A DNA stretch of 64,000 nt from the NCBI RefSeq assembly GCF_009389715.1, contig NC_052394.1:23562899-23626898 (forward strand), read 5' to 3'. The translations under genes were made by a program, and so were the position numbers. The notes under the pieces were generated by a model. That model had not been told where the DNA came from. It ran no database searches and saw nothing but the letters and a program-made list of their open reading frames with translations. Numbering within the stretch: the first letter of the stretch is position 1; each line of letters begins with the position of its first letter. Shown piece by piece: positions 12,100-24,008 of this stretch. This stretch comes from Phoenix dactylifera (taxonomy: Eukaryota > Streptophyta > Magnoliopsida > Arecales > Arecaceae).

Positions 12100-14330
12100 T
12101 CTGCTTTAAAACGCTGGAGAGAGTGAAGGTGGAGAGAAGGGCTGTCCGTCACTTCCGCTTCTTTTTCTTTCGCTCTTCCTTTCTGCAAAGGGGGCAAGAA
12201 AGTGAGGGGGAAGCGTGAGCAGTGAAAGCGATAGGGGTATGGGGATTGGGGGAATCAGGTTATGATAAGAATTTAAAGTGGAGAAAGTTGATGGACGGAG
12301 AAAAGGGGTTGGGGTGGAGCATTGTTTTTTTTGGAAGGAACAGTCCTGGCGGTGGCTAACTTGTGCCGGTTGCTAGATTCTCTCAGTTACAGTGCATTTC
12401 ATGGTTTCTGCTCCTAGTTAGTTAAGATATTGTTTAATTATAAATGATGCTACAAAGAGCCGAGTAATGCAACGGTAACTCAGAAAAATTACTTGAAAAA
12501 AAGTCGTAAGTGCCGTGCACCATTCTCTTTGCTTCTCTAATTTCACACTCAGGCATTTTCCTGTTAATTTAATAAAAAATATTTAATTTATAAAAAAAAG
12601 TTATCAAAACATTTTTTTTGAGAAGCTAAAGCGGCATACTATAAAATATTTGTTAAGCTTTTAATAAAAAAAGAAAGAAATTCTATCCCATTTAAAAGTT
12701 TAAAAATATTTTTCAAAAAAAATTCTATAATTTCCAACCAATGAAAATAAATGTTTTTCATAATTTTTCTTTGCTATATATTTTTTATATAAAAAACTAT
12801 TTTTATTTTTAAAATAAATAATTAAATATAAAATATATTTTTTATTCTAAAAGAAAGGCGGTTAGAAATCCTTACGGTCATGGACCTGCTATTGGAAGGC
12901 AATGACGCTGACGCCTGAAACGCTGGTGCAGTAGAACACCGATACAGCGATTCGCACACGTTACTTGCACCGTTGGAGGATCACAGCCTTTGGCTGCTTA
13001 ATAATTAAGGTGGCCAGCCGGGTACCTTTACTGATTGTGCTGGTGGGACCTGGTACGAACGAAACGTTACATCAGACCGTAGCTACGCCGGGACCCACAT
13101 CAAATTTTTTTTACTATTTAACATGCATCAGATGGAAATAGACCAACGGTAGGGAATAAAGAGATGGACATGTTCCATCGTTGCGTGTACGTCTACAGAT
13201 TGTGATGATTACGGCCAGATTTGGGGAACGGAGACGGCTCGTTCATATTACAGAGAGGTCTATTAAATTGTCATAAGGCATCATTATCCACGTGTCGAGA
13301 TCCAATACAGGAAATCGGCACTGGGTTTTACTGAGGAATAATTAGATCTAGCCTTTGTCCACTGTGGAAAAGGGAGTCCGGTGACGTCGCCTTTTGCCCC
13401 TTTACGTCCGGAGCTCATCAGAAGCCTGGCTTTGCTTGCTTTCAAGAGAGACAGGAAGAATACCGTAGATGGAGATGCCTTCGTTTTAGGTTTACACTTG
13501 TTTTTTTTTAGTCTTTTAATTGGGGTTTGATTGCTATGTTGGTGTAAAAGAATAGCAACTCTCCAACGCCTGCGGATCTTTTGCTTGAGATGGAGGACGA
13601 CGGCCGGCCGAGTTCCAGTACATGCACGAATATCAAAGCAGCGGCTCATTTGGTTGCTGTGCGTCTCCTGGGTGTCCGGGTGTCAGCTTTACAGGATGTA
13701 GGACGGATTCTTCTTTATAATTTCGGACAAACTTGAGTATACATATAATATGCTAATGGATTGTGGATTTTTTTTTGAAATTTGACTTGAATCCTGATGA
13801 ATCTTTGGCTAGTCCAAACATCATTTCCATAGCAGAAATTTTATTTATATAATGTATAAAGGAAAACTAATAATGAAACTTTTTTACTTTAGATTCCTTC
13901 TATTATCTTCTTTTTCACACTTTATTTTGACACTTGGTTAACAATGCCCTCTTTTTATCTGTATTTCATTTTCATTTTTCAGACTACATGACAATGAGGA
14001 ATCAGCTACTATTGCCCCTGGATTTCGAATCCTATTATGTCATGTATATCTATTACCTTATAATAACTTTTACATAATTAAAATAGAAGTTAGTATTTGA
14101 CATTTTGCATACCTTAAAAAGATGATTTTAATTGAAACCTATATACCTACAGAAAAAAAAAGTTTTGTGAACAAGGATAAAATCTATTATTGGTTGATAT
14201 AATGGATTTTTTGTTGCTAGTGTTTTAGTCTTGAAAATACCATTAAAACATATACCTCGGTGGTCAAAGCCTCTTGGTTCCAAAATGAGAGGGCTTATGA
14301 TTTTGGGCTTAAGTGCTATTGATCCACAAT
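12100..14330. other. Promoter-side intergenic region of the BEL1-like gene
   Basis: The region begins as a CT/GA-rich presumed 5' UTR and then becomes strongly AT-rich (about 12540-12860, with long A and T runs). Beyond this there is ordinary mixed-composition DNA. No gene, tRNA or clear transposon was recognised. Confidence 0.45.
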
Positions 14331-14339
14331 ATTGAGTTT

Positions 14340-14520
14340 CAAATCAAGGTTTGCCGATTCGGTACTGGTACCATGCTATAACCATGTCGGTGCGATATGG
14401 AGCCTTTTCAGCTTACCGAATGTCTGGTACACCATCTGTACCAAGTACTTGTACAGTATGGTACACCTCATACTGCTTCGTTCGGACTGGTATAATGAAC
14501 CATGCTTTAAATACTTATAA
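14340..14520. repeat. Dispersed 'CGGTAC' repeat, copy 1
   Basis: The sequence is dense in TTCGGTACTGGTACC-like, GGTACACC and CTGGTACA motifs built on a CGGTAC/TGGTAC core. A second locus of the same character lies at about 57545-57790. The element type is unknown; no terminal repeats or coding capacity are visible. Confidence 0.45.
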
Positions 14521-15116
14521 TTGGTGGGTAAGAAATGGGGGTTGCCGGCTTCCTTGGGTAATTACACAAAGGTGGGAATAAACTTAGCTCAGACCGGCTT
14601 GGGCTAAGAGTATGGTACTCAGCCAGGCCAGTCAAACACTAGCCCATGGAAGTAGGTTGGGTCCAACATGAACGATTTGATGATCCAATGCAGCGTGGAG
14701 CCTTGTATCATGCATGATGCACGTGACCAGAACATGGGAAACCATATTTCGTGCACATCTCGAATCAAACCCTATACATCAATTTATCAAATGGGTGTGA
14801 TGTGCCTCAAGCCCAACACTTTTTCCGCTGCTATATTGTGAGAAGTTAGTACAAATTATGGCCCTTATTTCACATGATAGCCTTGGCAAAAGCAATGGCT
14901 GCAGGATCCTGGGATCAGCAATCTCCGTAGTTCTCAAAGTTACTATTATTTTTACCATATAACAAGGTCTTGCACCCACAAGAATTATTACGGAGACAAA
15001 AATCTAAAATTAATTCACTCTTTTCTATCTTGGCCTTTCCATTTCTTCCCATTTATTTCAACTATTTCTTTTGATAAAAATTAAAAAATAACTCCCACAC
15101 TTGAACAAGAAAACAT

Positions 15117-15142
15117 CTTGATGATGATGATGATGATGATGA
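15117..15142. repeat. (GAT)n microsatellite
   Basis: A short trinucleotide run of about eight TGA/GAT units lies in non-coding DNA. Confidence 0.9.
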
Positions 15143-15364
15143 AGAATATTAGAATTGCCTGCATGGTTCGATCTGATGGGAATGTGATTGAGAAATGGAA
15201 TTTGGACCTTCGACATTGCAATTCTGAGTTCCCTTCAATTCCAGAAGAAGTATCTGATGCTTAATTGAGTTATTATGATGAAAGTCATAGCGGGGGAATA
15301 GAATTGGTGGCGTGTAGTATGGATAATGATAGGGCATCTGAGTTAGGTGGACTCTAGCCAAGGT

Positions 15365-15895
15365 TCTTCAAATTCGTTTGGTCCCTGACCAAAAATAATG
15401 CAGTGGAGGATGTGAAGGAGTTCTTCTCAAGTAGGAATATGCTCAGTGCCTCGAAAGCAACTTTTGTCACCTTAATTTCAAAAAAGAATCACTCAGGACA
15501 ATGCAAGGATTACAGACCAATCAGCTTATGTAATTAAGTATATGAAATTGTGGCCAACATGTTGCTGGTTTGAATGAAGGATTTGTTGCCTAAACTGGTT
15601 TCTGAAGAGCAAGGAACATTCATTCAAGATGGGAAAATCTCTGACAATTCTCCGGGGGCACAGAAATTTATGCATTCAGCTGTAAATGCTTCAAAAAAAA
15701 CCCTCATGGTTATTAAAGCTGATATGGAATGGCCTTACAATCATCAAATAACCCTATATATCTATCTATGGTCCTTCATCGCTATGGGTTTCATGAACTG
15801 TTCATAAGATGGATGGTAGACTTGATCCTGTTTTCTCTATTCTAATTAAAGATATTTTCCATGGATCTCTGAATGAGGTCAAAATTACAAGCTAG
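15365..15895 (+). mobile_element. LINE (L1-type) reverse transcriptase fragment
   Basis: Across several plus-strand frames the sequence encodes the start of a plant LINE reverse transcriptase: EFFSSRNML, KATFVTLISKK, DYRPISLCN, then LPKLVSEEQGTFIQ, KISDN, QKFMHS and LMVIKADME, followed by GFHELFIRW-like residues. The order matches ORF2 of plant L1-type elements. In-frame stops and frame changes show that it is dead. The catalytic YxDD region and both ends are missing, so this is an internal fragment. Confidence 0.75.
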
Positions 15896-15899
15896 GGAA

Positions 15900-16160
15900 A
15901 ATTGATGAGTCAAACTCATGACTTGGCCTAGTGGAGTCAAAAACCTTATTGAGCCAAAAAAGTCAAGATGACTCAATTAGTATTAAAAATAAGAGCAAGA
16001 CTTGGCCGAGTTTAGCTGATTCCGATTTAGTTGAATCAATGAGATAAAAAAGTTGGCGGAGTCATGAATCTAATTTTTTTGTTTATCCAAGTTCTAAACT
16101 CAACCAAGTTAGCCCGAGTCATTGCCAAGTTGGACCAAATTGTTGTAGAGTTTGGCCGAG
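15900..16160. repeat. Degenerate repeat of a GACTTGGCCGAGT-like unit
   Basis: Variants of TTGGCCGAGT, GAGTCATG and CCAAGTT recur irregularly, suggesting decayed tandem sequence. There is no clean period and no coding potential. Confidence 0.35.
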
Positions 16161-16590
16161 TCATTCCTAAGTTTGTGGGAGTTGGAGGCCAATAAAGTTT
16201 CATGGAAGCATGATTTTATATCTCCATTGATGATGATTAGAGATTAATAGGTTGTTGTGATGATTTTGTGTGCATGAAAGACTAATTATCACAAGTAATA
16301 AAGGAGAAGATCATGAAACTTTTGCGTTTCTCTTTTTTTGTTTTTTTTTAATGCATTTGTCTTTTTTTGTATTAATGTCAAACATAAGAAAGTCGGAGCC
16401 AGGCTTCTATATCAATTAGCACTAAATAAAAGATGCGCCAACATAATCATATATGTATATATATATTATATTAGTTTAATCAGGTAGTTGTTATGTTTTC
16501 CCTAATTAGCCAGTAATATATTATGATCTAACTTATGAAGAAAATAGGAAGAAAACTGGGATTTCTAATCATTCTCAAGGCTCATTCTAG

Positions 16591-16669
16591 GGATGCTTTC
16601 CAAATTCCAGTGGAGGCTCTAAAAGTAGTCCTTCCCTCATGATCAACAGATGGAGATCATTGACCCATA
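16591..16669 (-). pseudogene. NPF transporter exon-1 fragment (pseudogene copy)
   Basis: About 79 bp align, with roughly 75-80% identity by eye, to exon 1 of the NPF gene at 19985-20135. Shared landmarks are GGATGCTTTCCAA, GAGGCTCT, TGATCAAC and GACCCAT. On the minus strand the intact gene encodes VDHKGRRPLRASTGVWKAS here; the copy keeps a recognisable RASTGIWKAS but has lost the continuous frame. It has the same orientation as the parent, about 3.4 kb away, and the small tandem repeat at 16665 begins at its edge. It is probably a partial local duplicate. Confidence 0.7.
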
Positions 16670-16880
16670 CAAAATTAGGGCTAAGTATGAATATAGATTC
16701 GTATAGAATGAAGTACGAGGCCCCATACAAAATTAGGGCTAAGTATGAAAATAGATTCATATAGATTTGTACGAGGCCCCATACAAAATTAGGGCTAAGT
16801 ATATCTAGATGACTATAACCCCATACAAAATTAGGGCTAAGTATGAAAATAGATTTGTATAAAATGAAGTACGAGGCCAG
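16665..16880. repeat. Four-copy tandem repeat
   Basis: The phrase CCATACAAAATTAGGGCTAA recurs exactly at 16665, 16733, 16779 and 16821. The fuller unit continues GTATGAAAATAGATTCGTAT and ends GTACGAGGCC. Spacings of 68, 46 and 42 bp show partial deletions in the later copies. It abuts the NPF pseudogene fragment. Confidence 0.92.
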
Positions 16881-17199
16881 CTAGATGACAATGCCCAATT
16901 ATTCGAGTTAGCACAATGCAACTCAATTCATCTGATCAAAAATAATATATCCAATCAAGATAAAGGTAATAGATCAGGGATTATCAATTATGGGTTCAAT
17001 GGTAACCAATAAAAGTCAAAGTGAAGGAAAGATAGGATTGACTAGGTAGCAGCATCCGACGATCTAGGTTAGTTTACTTTGGCTAATATGCATATTTATA
17101 GCTTTAAATATAAAATTAAATCTGCTAATATAGATTCACCTATTTGTAGTATCCGAAAATGTCAATATCAAATATAATCCAGATTGACCTTAAATTTAT

Positions 17200-17328
17200 G
17201 CTTTGATACCACATGTAACAACTTAGGACCTCACCCAAAAAGGCTAGCATAAAGATATTTTTTGAATTTTTTAGTCCTATATAAATATTCAAGATCTCTC
17301 TGGTGAAAAATCGATGTGGGACTAAACA
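17200..17328 (-). mobile_element. TRIM-like short LTR relic with primer-binding site
   Basis: On the minus strand a ~115-bp LTR-like unit (17328-17214) begins TGTTTAGTCCCACATCG and ends GTTGTTACA. Two bases later comes TGGTATCAAAGC, close to the initiator-Met tRNA primer site TGGTATCAGAGC. A second copy of the unit occurs at 36761-36873. No coding region is attached. It is an old short-LTR (TRIM-like) remnant. Confidence 0.6.
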
Positions 17329-17628
17329 CATGCCAGCATGTAGGAGACAAACAATTATTTCTTGCTCTTCTTCATAGAATCAACTAAGATTATTTAGAAT
17401 GTCATCACCACTTTATTGTAACTCATTCCATTCCCCTTTGCCCTGGCTGCTATTATCCGTACGTTGTAGAGGATTTTTCTTCTTCCTTTTTTTTAATGTA
17501 AAATATTGCACATCCATGTAATAGTTCTGGTTGCCCTTTCCTTTTGACAAATGATGCATCATATAAATAGAATATGCATGGTATTTATTTGCTTTCCGTA
17601 TATACGTACCCAACCAGCTACAATTATG

Positions 17629-20135
17629 CTATACAGTGGAGACATCTGAAGACATCCCAGATTCCCCGTCCATCTTCTTCAGGGAAGTTAGGGCCTTAGG
17701 GGAGCCATTTTTTCTCTGCACAGTCTTGTAAGAGTACCTGCAAGCTAAGTATACGTAGCCACAGAGGCTTACTGCATCTATTACAGCAAGCAACCAATAG
17801 AAAAGATCGAGGCGACTCTTGTTCAAGTCCTTGGCAAACCAGCCTGCCCTCCCTCCCTTCTCAGTCAAATGGTCCGCAGCAGTGATCAAGAGACTGCTGA
17901 GGAAGTTGGAGGCCCCTATCACGCTCAAATAGAAGGCTATTCCCAGACTCCTCATGTTGTCAGGCACTTGATCGTAGAAATATTCTTGCAAGCCCACGAG
18001 AGCGAACCCATCACCCACGCCCAGGATCGTAAACTGAGGGGCTAACCAGAAGACGCTCATGGAGACTGCATTGGCTTGCTCCCCCTGGGCCGCCTTCAGC
18101 CTCTTGCTTTCCACGATGGCTGCAACGATCATCGCCAAGACCGAGAACACCATGCCAATTCCGATCCTTCGAAGGATGCTGATGCCCCTCTCATCCCCTG
18201 TGGCTCGTCTCAGGAAGGGTACGAGGATTTTCTCATAGAAGCAAACGGAGATGATCATGCCCATGGCACCGAGGGAATATATAGAGGCTGGAGGGATTTC
18301 GAAGCTGCTGCCGCCTAGTCTTCGGTCCATTATGCTTCCTTGTTTGATGAAGAAGGTAGGGGCTTGTGCCACGCACATGCCAAACGGTAAGGAGACAAGC
18401 CAGATAGGGACCATGGAAAGGACCAATTTCGCCTCCTCGACTTGAGTTACCGTCGCTAGTCGCCATTGATTTAGCTCCTCGGCTGCCAAGGCCGACTCGT
18501 CCTCTGTGTGCTCGATTATGGCAGCTTTATCGAGAAATCTGAAATTTAATACTACCACCATAAATCCAAGTGAAAAATGATGATGGATAGATTTGCATAA
18601 ATGTCTAGAAGCCTTATGAGAAGTTATATAGAGTGGCAAAATAATCTGGTGTGCATGCGCTAAAAGAATAATTAATTAGTGAAACATCTGCAATCGATAT
18701 ATCAGGGACCTTACCTGAGCTGATTAGTGTGGGACAGAAGCCTCTTGTCGCTCTTTTGTGACTTAGGAACCTCGTGCAGTTCCCCAGCATCCGAAGGATG
18801 TGGAAGGTGTCTCTTGGCCACGGCTGCCACCAACACTCGTAACATGGGAGTCAGTGGGCTACCACTTGGTACTTGGTACCGATAGAATGGCTTCCCCAGG
18901 TAGAAGATCACCAGGCTGACGCCCATTACCGAGGTTAGCAAGATGTCAGCCGCACCCCAGCTCACCTTATCCTGGATATACACAACAACAGTGACCCCCA
19001 GCAGCAGCCCACAGCACAGCCCAAAGTTCCACCAGTTGAAGTAGGACATCTTCTTCTTCCTCTCCTCCGCATCATCGTCGTCAAATTGGTCCGCTCCGAA
19101 GCTCTCGAGCGATGGCTTATGCCCCCCTGTGCCTACAGAGATCAAATACATGGCCACAAGGAAGACGAGCTCATGAAGTCGCAACGATCTGTGGCAGGTC
19201 TCCGGGTTGCAGGGTTTCAAGCTCGGGACCAGTTGCGACAAAGTCAAGAGGATCAGGCCCTGGGAAAAAAGACATATTCCGATAGATTATCGTAGAATAA
19301 ATGCTTATATTCCAATAGATACTTCTTGACTAATGTGAAGTTTTATTTGCATTCGATATGTCTTGGTCTGCATCCAATGGTATTAGCAATGCAAATGCCG
19401 GGCCTGAACCAGCCCATGGTAAGCGTGAAGCGCATGGGGGTGGTTGAGAATTTCGGAATAGTGGGGGCTCATCATGGCTATCCACAACCACTCATGGTTG
19501 CTTTCTTTTCTTTGCGAAAGGAGGATCGGTTTCCGAATTCGCTTTTGTTTGCAACGTGGAAGTTGGAATATATCCCTGGTGCCTGACCACGCTACTACTG
19601 GCTGCCTTAGATGAATGGAAGCAGAAAAGGTTGCAGTCTCACCGCGAGATAGATGAGGGAGGAGAAGAGGACGGTGGAGAACCTCCCCAGGTAGGCGTCG
19701 GCGATGAACCCGCCGAGGAGCGGCATCATGGTGGTGACCCCTGACCAGTAGTTGACGTTCTTGGCCGCCGTCTTCACCTCCTGGTGCAGCACCTTGGTCA
19801 GGTATATGATGAGGTTGCTGTCCAGCCCAAAGTAGCTCAGCCTCTCGCTGAACTCTATCGCTGCATGAGAGAAACCGCACACACCTCAAAGGAATAGAAT
19901 AGAGCATCAAAGGAAAACTCAGGTGGTAATTAAGGACACTTCCTCTCGCGACCATCTGCGGGGCTTATGAATGATCGCTGTTACCTATGATGAAGAAGGA
20001 TGCTTTCCAAACACCAGTTGAGGCTCTGAGAGGCCGCCTCCCCTTGTGATCAACGGATGAGTCATGGACCCATTTCTTGTCGTCGACTTCTGACTCCAGT
20101 ACTCGCGCCTTCTTGTCAAGCCTACCTGGTTCCAT
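17629..20135 (-). CDS. NPF (NRT1/PTR family) proton-coupled transporter, NPF5-like
   Basis: There are four exons: 20135-19985, 19860-19643 (218 bp, the classic NPF exon 2), 19259-18715 and 18538-17629. All have GT-AG sites and consistent phases, giving 1824 nt or 607 aa, a normal NPF length. The product is a 12-helix MFS transporter importing nitrate, peptides or other small solutes with protons. The proton-coupling ExxER motif is EFSER at residues 53-57. Other family landmarks are YWSGVTTMMPLLGGFIAD, GTGGHKPSLESFGADQFD, the FNWWNFG helix, then LPFGMCVAQAPTFFIKQG and the late GVGDGFALVGLQEYFYDQVP. The sequence resembles NPF5.x, but the substrate is unknown. An in-frame ATG at 20276 would add 47 residues that do not look conserved, so 20135 was chosen. 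The gene appears intact. Confidence 0.93.
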
Positions 20136-20415
20136 GGATGAAAGCAGGACTGTAGCTGAAGGAGATAGAGATGCAGAGTTAAAAAGATACCGAGGGAAAG
20201 AGTTTAAGAATAGAATGAGGCCGGTGCAGAGGCCGAGTGTAAAAGGAGCTATGTGGCTTCTTTGTATAACATCCATTCAAGCGACATATTCTCCCTTTTT
20301 TTCGCAATCATGGCCTTTGCTTTCATCTCCGAATTGAAGAATGCCCGGTCGCTGTAGAGACGAGAATCCGAGTACTCCATGGGAATATGAATGGAACAAG
20401 TTAAGATGGTGGATG

Positions 20416-20430
20416 GTGTATATATATAGC
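20416..20430 (-). promoter_or_regulatory. Putative TATA box of the NPF gene
   Basis: On the minus strand CTATATATATACACC lies about 285 bp upstream of the chosen ATG. The distance implies a long 5' UTR or a leader intron: a pyrimidine-rich stretch ending CAG occurs just before the ATG. Confidence 0.35.
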
Positions 20431-20479
20431 CATGTATGGTAAAGTTAGCTAGCTTTAACCAGACCATATCCACATAAAA

Positions 20480-21290
20480 TATAGAGGTATGATCTTGTGC
20501 TTGCGAAAGATGGGTACTGTGGGAGATGAAAATAATTATTTCTCACCTTGTCCGTAATATTATAATCATTAAGAACTCTGAAGCTATGCTTTCAAAAATA
20601 AAAAATAAAACTCTGAGGGTACATCTTTATCCCATGTTCCCCACCTCGAGCAGGCCATTTGCATGCATCACACATGGTAAATCCAAGTCACATATAACAT
20701 GACAGTAATGCATTATCATGCTATTGCCAAAAAAAATTTTAAAAAAAAGAAGCAAAAAACAGAGAGAGGGAGAGGGAGAAAGAGAAGCTTCCCTGACTTA
20801 TCCTTTTTCTAGACTCCAACCTTTCCCACCAGCTATTTTAAAGAGTGATGAACCATGAGATACATATTTCAGAAAGCCTGAGTCACTCTTTAGCGATTTC
20901 CCTTCTTGGCTGGATTTAATGTGGCAGCAGAAGGCATCAGTCATCATACCTTGTCTTAGTTCTCTACTAAACCAACTAGGTTTGGGAGCATAATTGCATG
21001 CTCTCATTCCTGTGGGCCCATTGATGAATGAGGTCCATAGGAACGAGGGCATGTGATAGGCATGGTACACGGCTATACGGTCTATACAGTCTATATGCTG
21101 TAGGACATAATTTCTTGTAGATAATATTATATTTAGGTTATTCGGTGCATGTCCCATCATTTGAAGTCATTTTCACACATGCAAATTGCAACCAATATAC
21201 AAACAAGATAACCATTCTTCAACTTCTGACAGCAATATATGATGAAAGTGAAATGAGGAATCCGCTCCTCTTTGATATTTCTTTTGAGAT
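20480..21290. other. Intergenic DNA upstream of the NPF gene
   Basis: This is AT-rich spacer with a short GA-rich tract (about 20760-20785). No gene or transposon was recognised. Confidence 0.4.
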
Positions 21291-21294
21291 GAAG

Positions 21295-21800
21295 GACGAG
21301 AGACTTACACGCACTATAACCATCCAATCTTAAATTTTTGAAAATATGCTATTCAGGATTTGAACGCTGAACATTTTATTGCTTAGCAAATAGTTTATTC
21401 AAAAAGGTCTGCGATTTCGGAGAGTGATGCCCTTGTTGACCCACCCCACCTTTAGCTAGTTCACTTTTTCTTGGTGGTCGTTGCAAGCATAAGAGAACCA
21501 CTACGTGTAAGAGCACTCGAAAAGAATAAAGAGAACAGAAGAGCTCTTTTAAGTATCCAGGACAATTTTCTGGACCCTTATGATTATTGTTTCGAATTTA
21601 TATACTGAGCAACGACGAAGTGATTTAACTTGCATTAAAATCCATAAGAATATATGTGAAATCCGAAGTTCTGACGAGACTTATCCATGTACGCCATAAT
21701 TATCCAGTCTGAAATTTTTGAAAATTTATCATTGAAGATTTGAATGCAGACTTTTTGTTGCTGAGCGAAGAGAGTGCTCAAGAGTGAGTACTTGGAGAGC
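21295..21800. repeat. Tandem duplication (~380-bp unit), first copy and start of second
   Basis: Sequence at about 21311-21420 recurs at 21691-21800 (shared AATTTTTGAAAAT, then GATTTGAA and TTGCT...AGC). The next part of copy 1 (21420-21680: TCTGGACCCTT, then a GTGATTTAACTT segment and TGAAATC) recurs not here but at 29248-29480, on the far side of the retroelement. The unit is about 380 bp, diverged and non-coding. The chromovirus sits inside the second copy. Confidence 0.75.
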
Positions 21801-21805
21801 GACGT

Positions 21806-22175
21806 TGGTGCGGACACGAATACTGGACTGATTATTGTGCGGGATTATGGTCGTCGCAGGAAGACGGTCCAGCCACTTTCATTGTGGCTGGATTGATTGA
21901 TGTTTTCTTTTATTATTATTTATTTTGATAGGATTAGTTTGCATATTGTCTTGTGAGGACCTATTTCGAATTGTTTTTTTTTATGAGGACTTATTTGTTA
22001 TTTGGTGGCCCTATATATATATAGGGCATGCATTTGTTATTTTTTTTTTTAATGAATTATTGAATGAAAATTGGTCTTCTTCTTCCTCCTCCTTTTCTCC
22101 TCCTCCTTCTTCTTCTTCCCCTCTTCCCCTCTTTTTTTTTCTCTGTATTTCAATCCGTACTTCCGTCCTGCATCA
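21806..22175 (+). repeat. 5' LTR of the chromovirus
   Basis: The LTR has TG...CA ends, a TATA-like CTATATATATATAG at about 22011-22024, T runs and a CT-rich tract (about 22075-22145) before the 3' end. It matches the 3' LTR without substitutions. Confidence 0.96.
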
Positions 22176-22179
22176 GCTT

Positions 22180-22191
22180 TGGTATCAGAGC
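22180..22191 (+). other. Primer-binding site (initiator Met tRNA type)
   Basis: TGGTATCAGAGC lies four bases after the 5' LTR end and matches the usual plant LTR-retrotransposon primer site complementary to initiator Met tRNA. Confidence 0.93.
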
Positions 22192-24008
22192 AGGGCTGAC
22201 TTTACCTCTGTTGCTGAAGTCAAAGGATCCAGTTTATGGACGGACCCCCGCCGATTCCTTTTCGGCCTTTTCCTCATCTATATTTTGCTGGAGTAGTTGC
22301 ACCGCGGACACCGGATCGTACAGAGGGTTCCTGCACAACACGCATTCCGAAGAAGAAGGGACGTTCCCTTTCTTCTTTGTTTTCTTCCCTCTCCTTGATC
22401 TCATCTCCCGTGACGGCCGTGAGGAAAAAAGGGGCAAAGCCCTCCCGTCGGCCGCTTACCGCCTGTCGCCATTCCACCAAGCCTCCTCGCCATACGCCGT
22501 CATCGCCTTCGTCCCCCACCACCACCGTCTCCTTTCCCTCTCCCTTCCCTCTCGGTCCCTGCACAGAAGGGAAGACCCCGTCGCCAGCTACCCCACAGTG
22601 ACCCGAGCGGCGAATAAGCCGCCTTCTCCCTCTTTTTCCCCCCCCCCCCCCCTCTCACCGTTTCCCTTCCGGCCGCCGCTACACAGGCGCCAACCACTGC
22701 CTTCACCCTGCAGCGCCGCCGAATCGCCATTGGAAGCCACCGCGTTGCCGTGGAAGTTTCGGCCGCACCCTACAGCCACCGCCCGTGGCCGAAGCTCGAA
22801 GAAGGACGCCACCTCTTCACGAGACGCCGCCCCAGCACTTTCCTCCGCCGGTGCAACGCCCCCCCGCACCCACCGCCGCAAAATCCGGCGAGATCCGGCG
22901 GAAGCGAACGGGCGATTGAAGGTTGAAGGTGATCTACAGTACGGGTAAGCCGTCACCACTCCTCCTCCGCCACCCACTCTGCCGTCCACTGCTCTCTGCG
23001 CTCCCGCCCGTTTCCACAGCCGCTGCTATCTCTGCCGCGTGCACCACCGCGCCGCGCGCCGCCCCCGCTCTTCCGTGCCGCCGCTCGCCGCTGTTCGTCG
23101 CCGCCTGCTGCCGCACTGCCGCGCCGCCGGGTTGCTCTCACCGCCGCGCCGCCGCGTTGCCGTCGCCGCCGTCGACTGCTGGACCGCCACTGTCGCTTCC
23201 CCTGCCAACAGTTGCTCCCACCTCCACCACCGTATCCCGCCCTCCCACCACCGCAACTTTCTGCCTTCCACTGCTGACAGCGCTCCCCGCTCGCTCCCCA
23301 CCGCCGCTGCCACGCCTGCTGCTGCACCACAGCGCTGCGCGCCGCCCCTGCCCTTCTTTACTGCCGCTCGCCGCTGCTAAGTCGCCGCCGCGCTGCTGCT
23401 ACATTTCGCCATCGCCGGTCACCGCGCCATCAGCCATCACGAACTGTCCCGACCAAAGCCGCCATCAGTTTTTCTGATCACCTTTCACGGAGGTCTCCGT
23501 GACCCCTTCTCTGCCACCGGTCGTCATCGAGCTCCTGTTCTACATCTCTGTAGACCACGTCTCTTCTGCGAGCCTCTCTCCAGACCAGGTCAGCGCTGTT
23601 CTCCCATTTCCTGCAGATTCAATTTGCTCAATTAAGTTGGCATTAATTTTCTTAATTTGTGCGTGGTACTGCGTCTACAAATCCAAAATACACGCGTTCA
23701 CACACGTTCACAAGACAAACAGAAACCCTAGTAGCAGCACTTTTAATATTAACTGTGGAGCTAGATCAATTCGGGGAAACATACGTGGCTCCGTACCCTC
23801 TTGCATAGTCCGAAAACTTAGTACTACTGGACTGCATTACTTGTTGGCCTGCGCTTCATAGTAATTTACAGTTTGCTATGACTATTTGCTAGAGAGTAGT
23901 TTTAGTTTATATTGAGCATCTACTTTGCAATTGTGAATTCATTTCATGCATTAGGTCTACTTAGGAACCTTTATAGTTGGTCGGCTAATACATTTTGTTA
24001 TTCATTTT
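22192..24008 (+). other. C-rich untranslated leader of the chromovirus
   Basis: This is about 1.8 kb of leader. From 22370 to 23500 it is dominated by CCG/CCT-rich sequence, including a 15-C run at 22638-22652. The many overlapping open frames on both strands are compositional artefacts. A short perfect inverted repeat (TCACGGAG and CTCCGTGA, two bases apart) lies at 23485-23502. Confidence 0.8.

Noticed and set aside
11608-12197. Long open frames on both strands over BEL1-like exon 1 (172, 185 and 95 codons)
   Set aside because: These are GC-bias shadows of the homeobox exon 1. They are repetitive Gly/Arg or Pro/Ser/Thr tracts with no domain.
13284-13649. 121-codon minus-strand frame
   Set aside because: No recognisable domain, no neighbouring exons with matching splice phases, and AT-rich surroundings.
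20135-20276. Upstream in-frame ATG at 20276 as NPF start
   Set aside because: The added 47 residues are non-conserved in character and the 607-aa protein from 20135 is already full length.
22064-23477. Many open frames of 60-294 codons in the chromovirus leader
   Set aside because: They come from CCG/CCT-rich composition, overlap on both strands, and lack any motif. The leader is untranslated by position.
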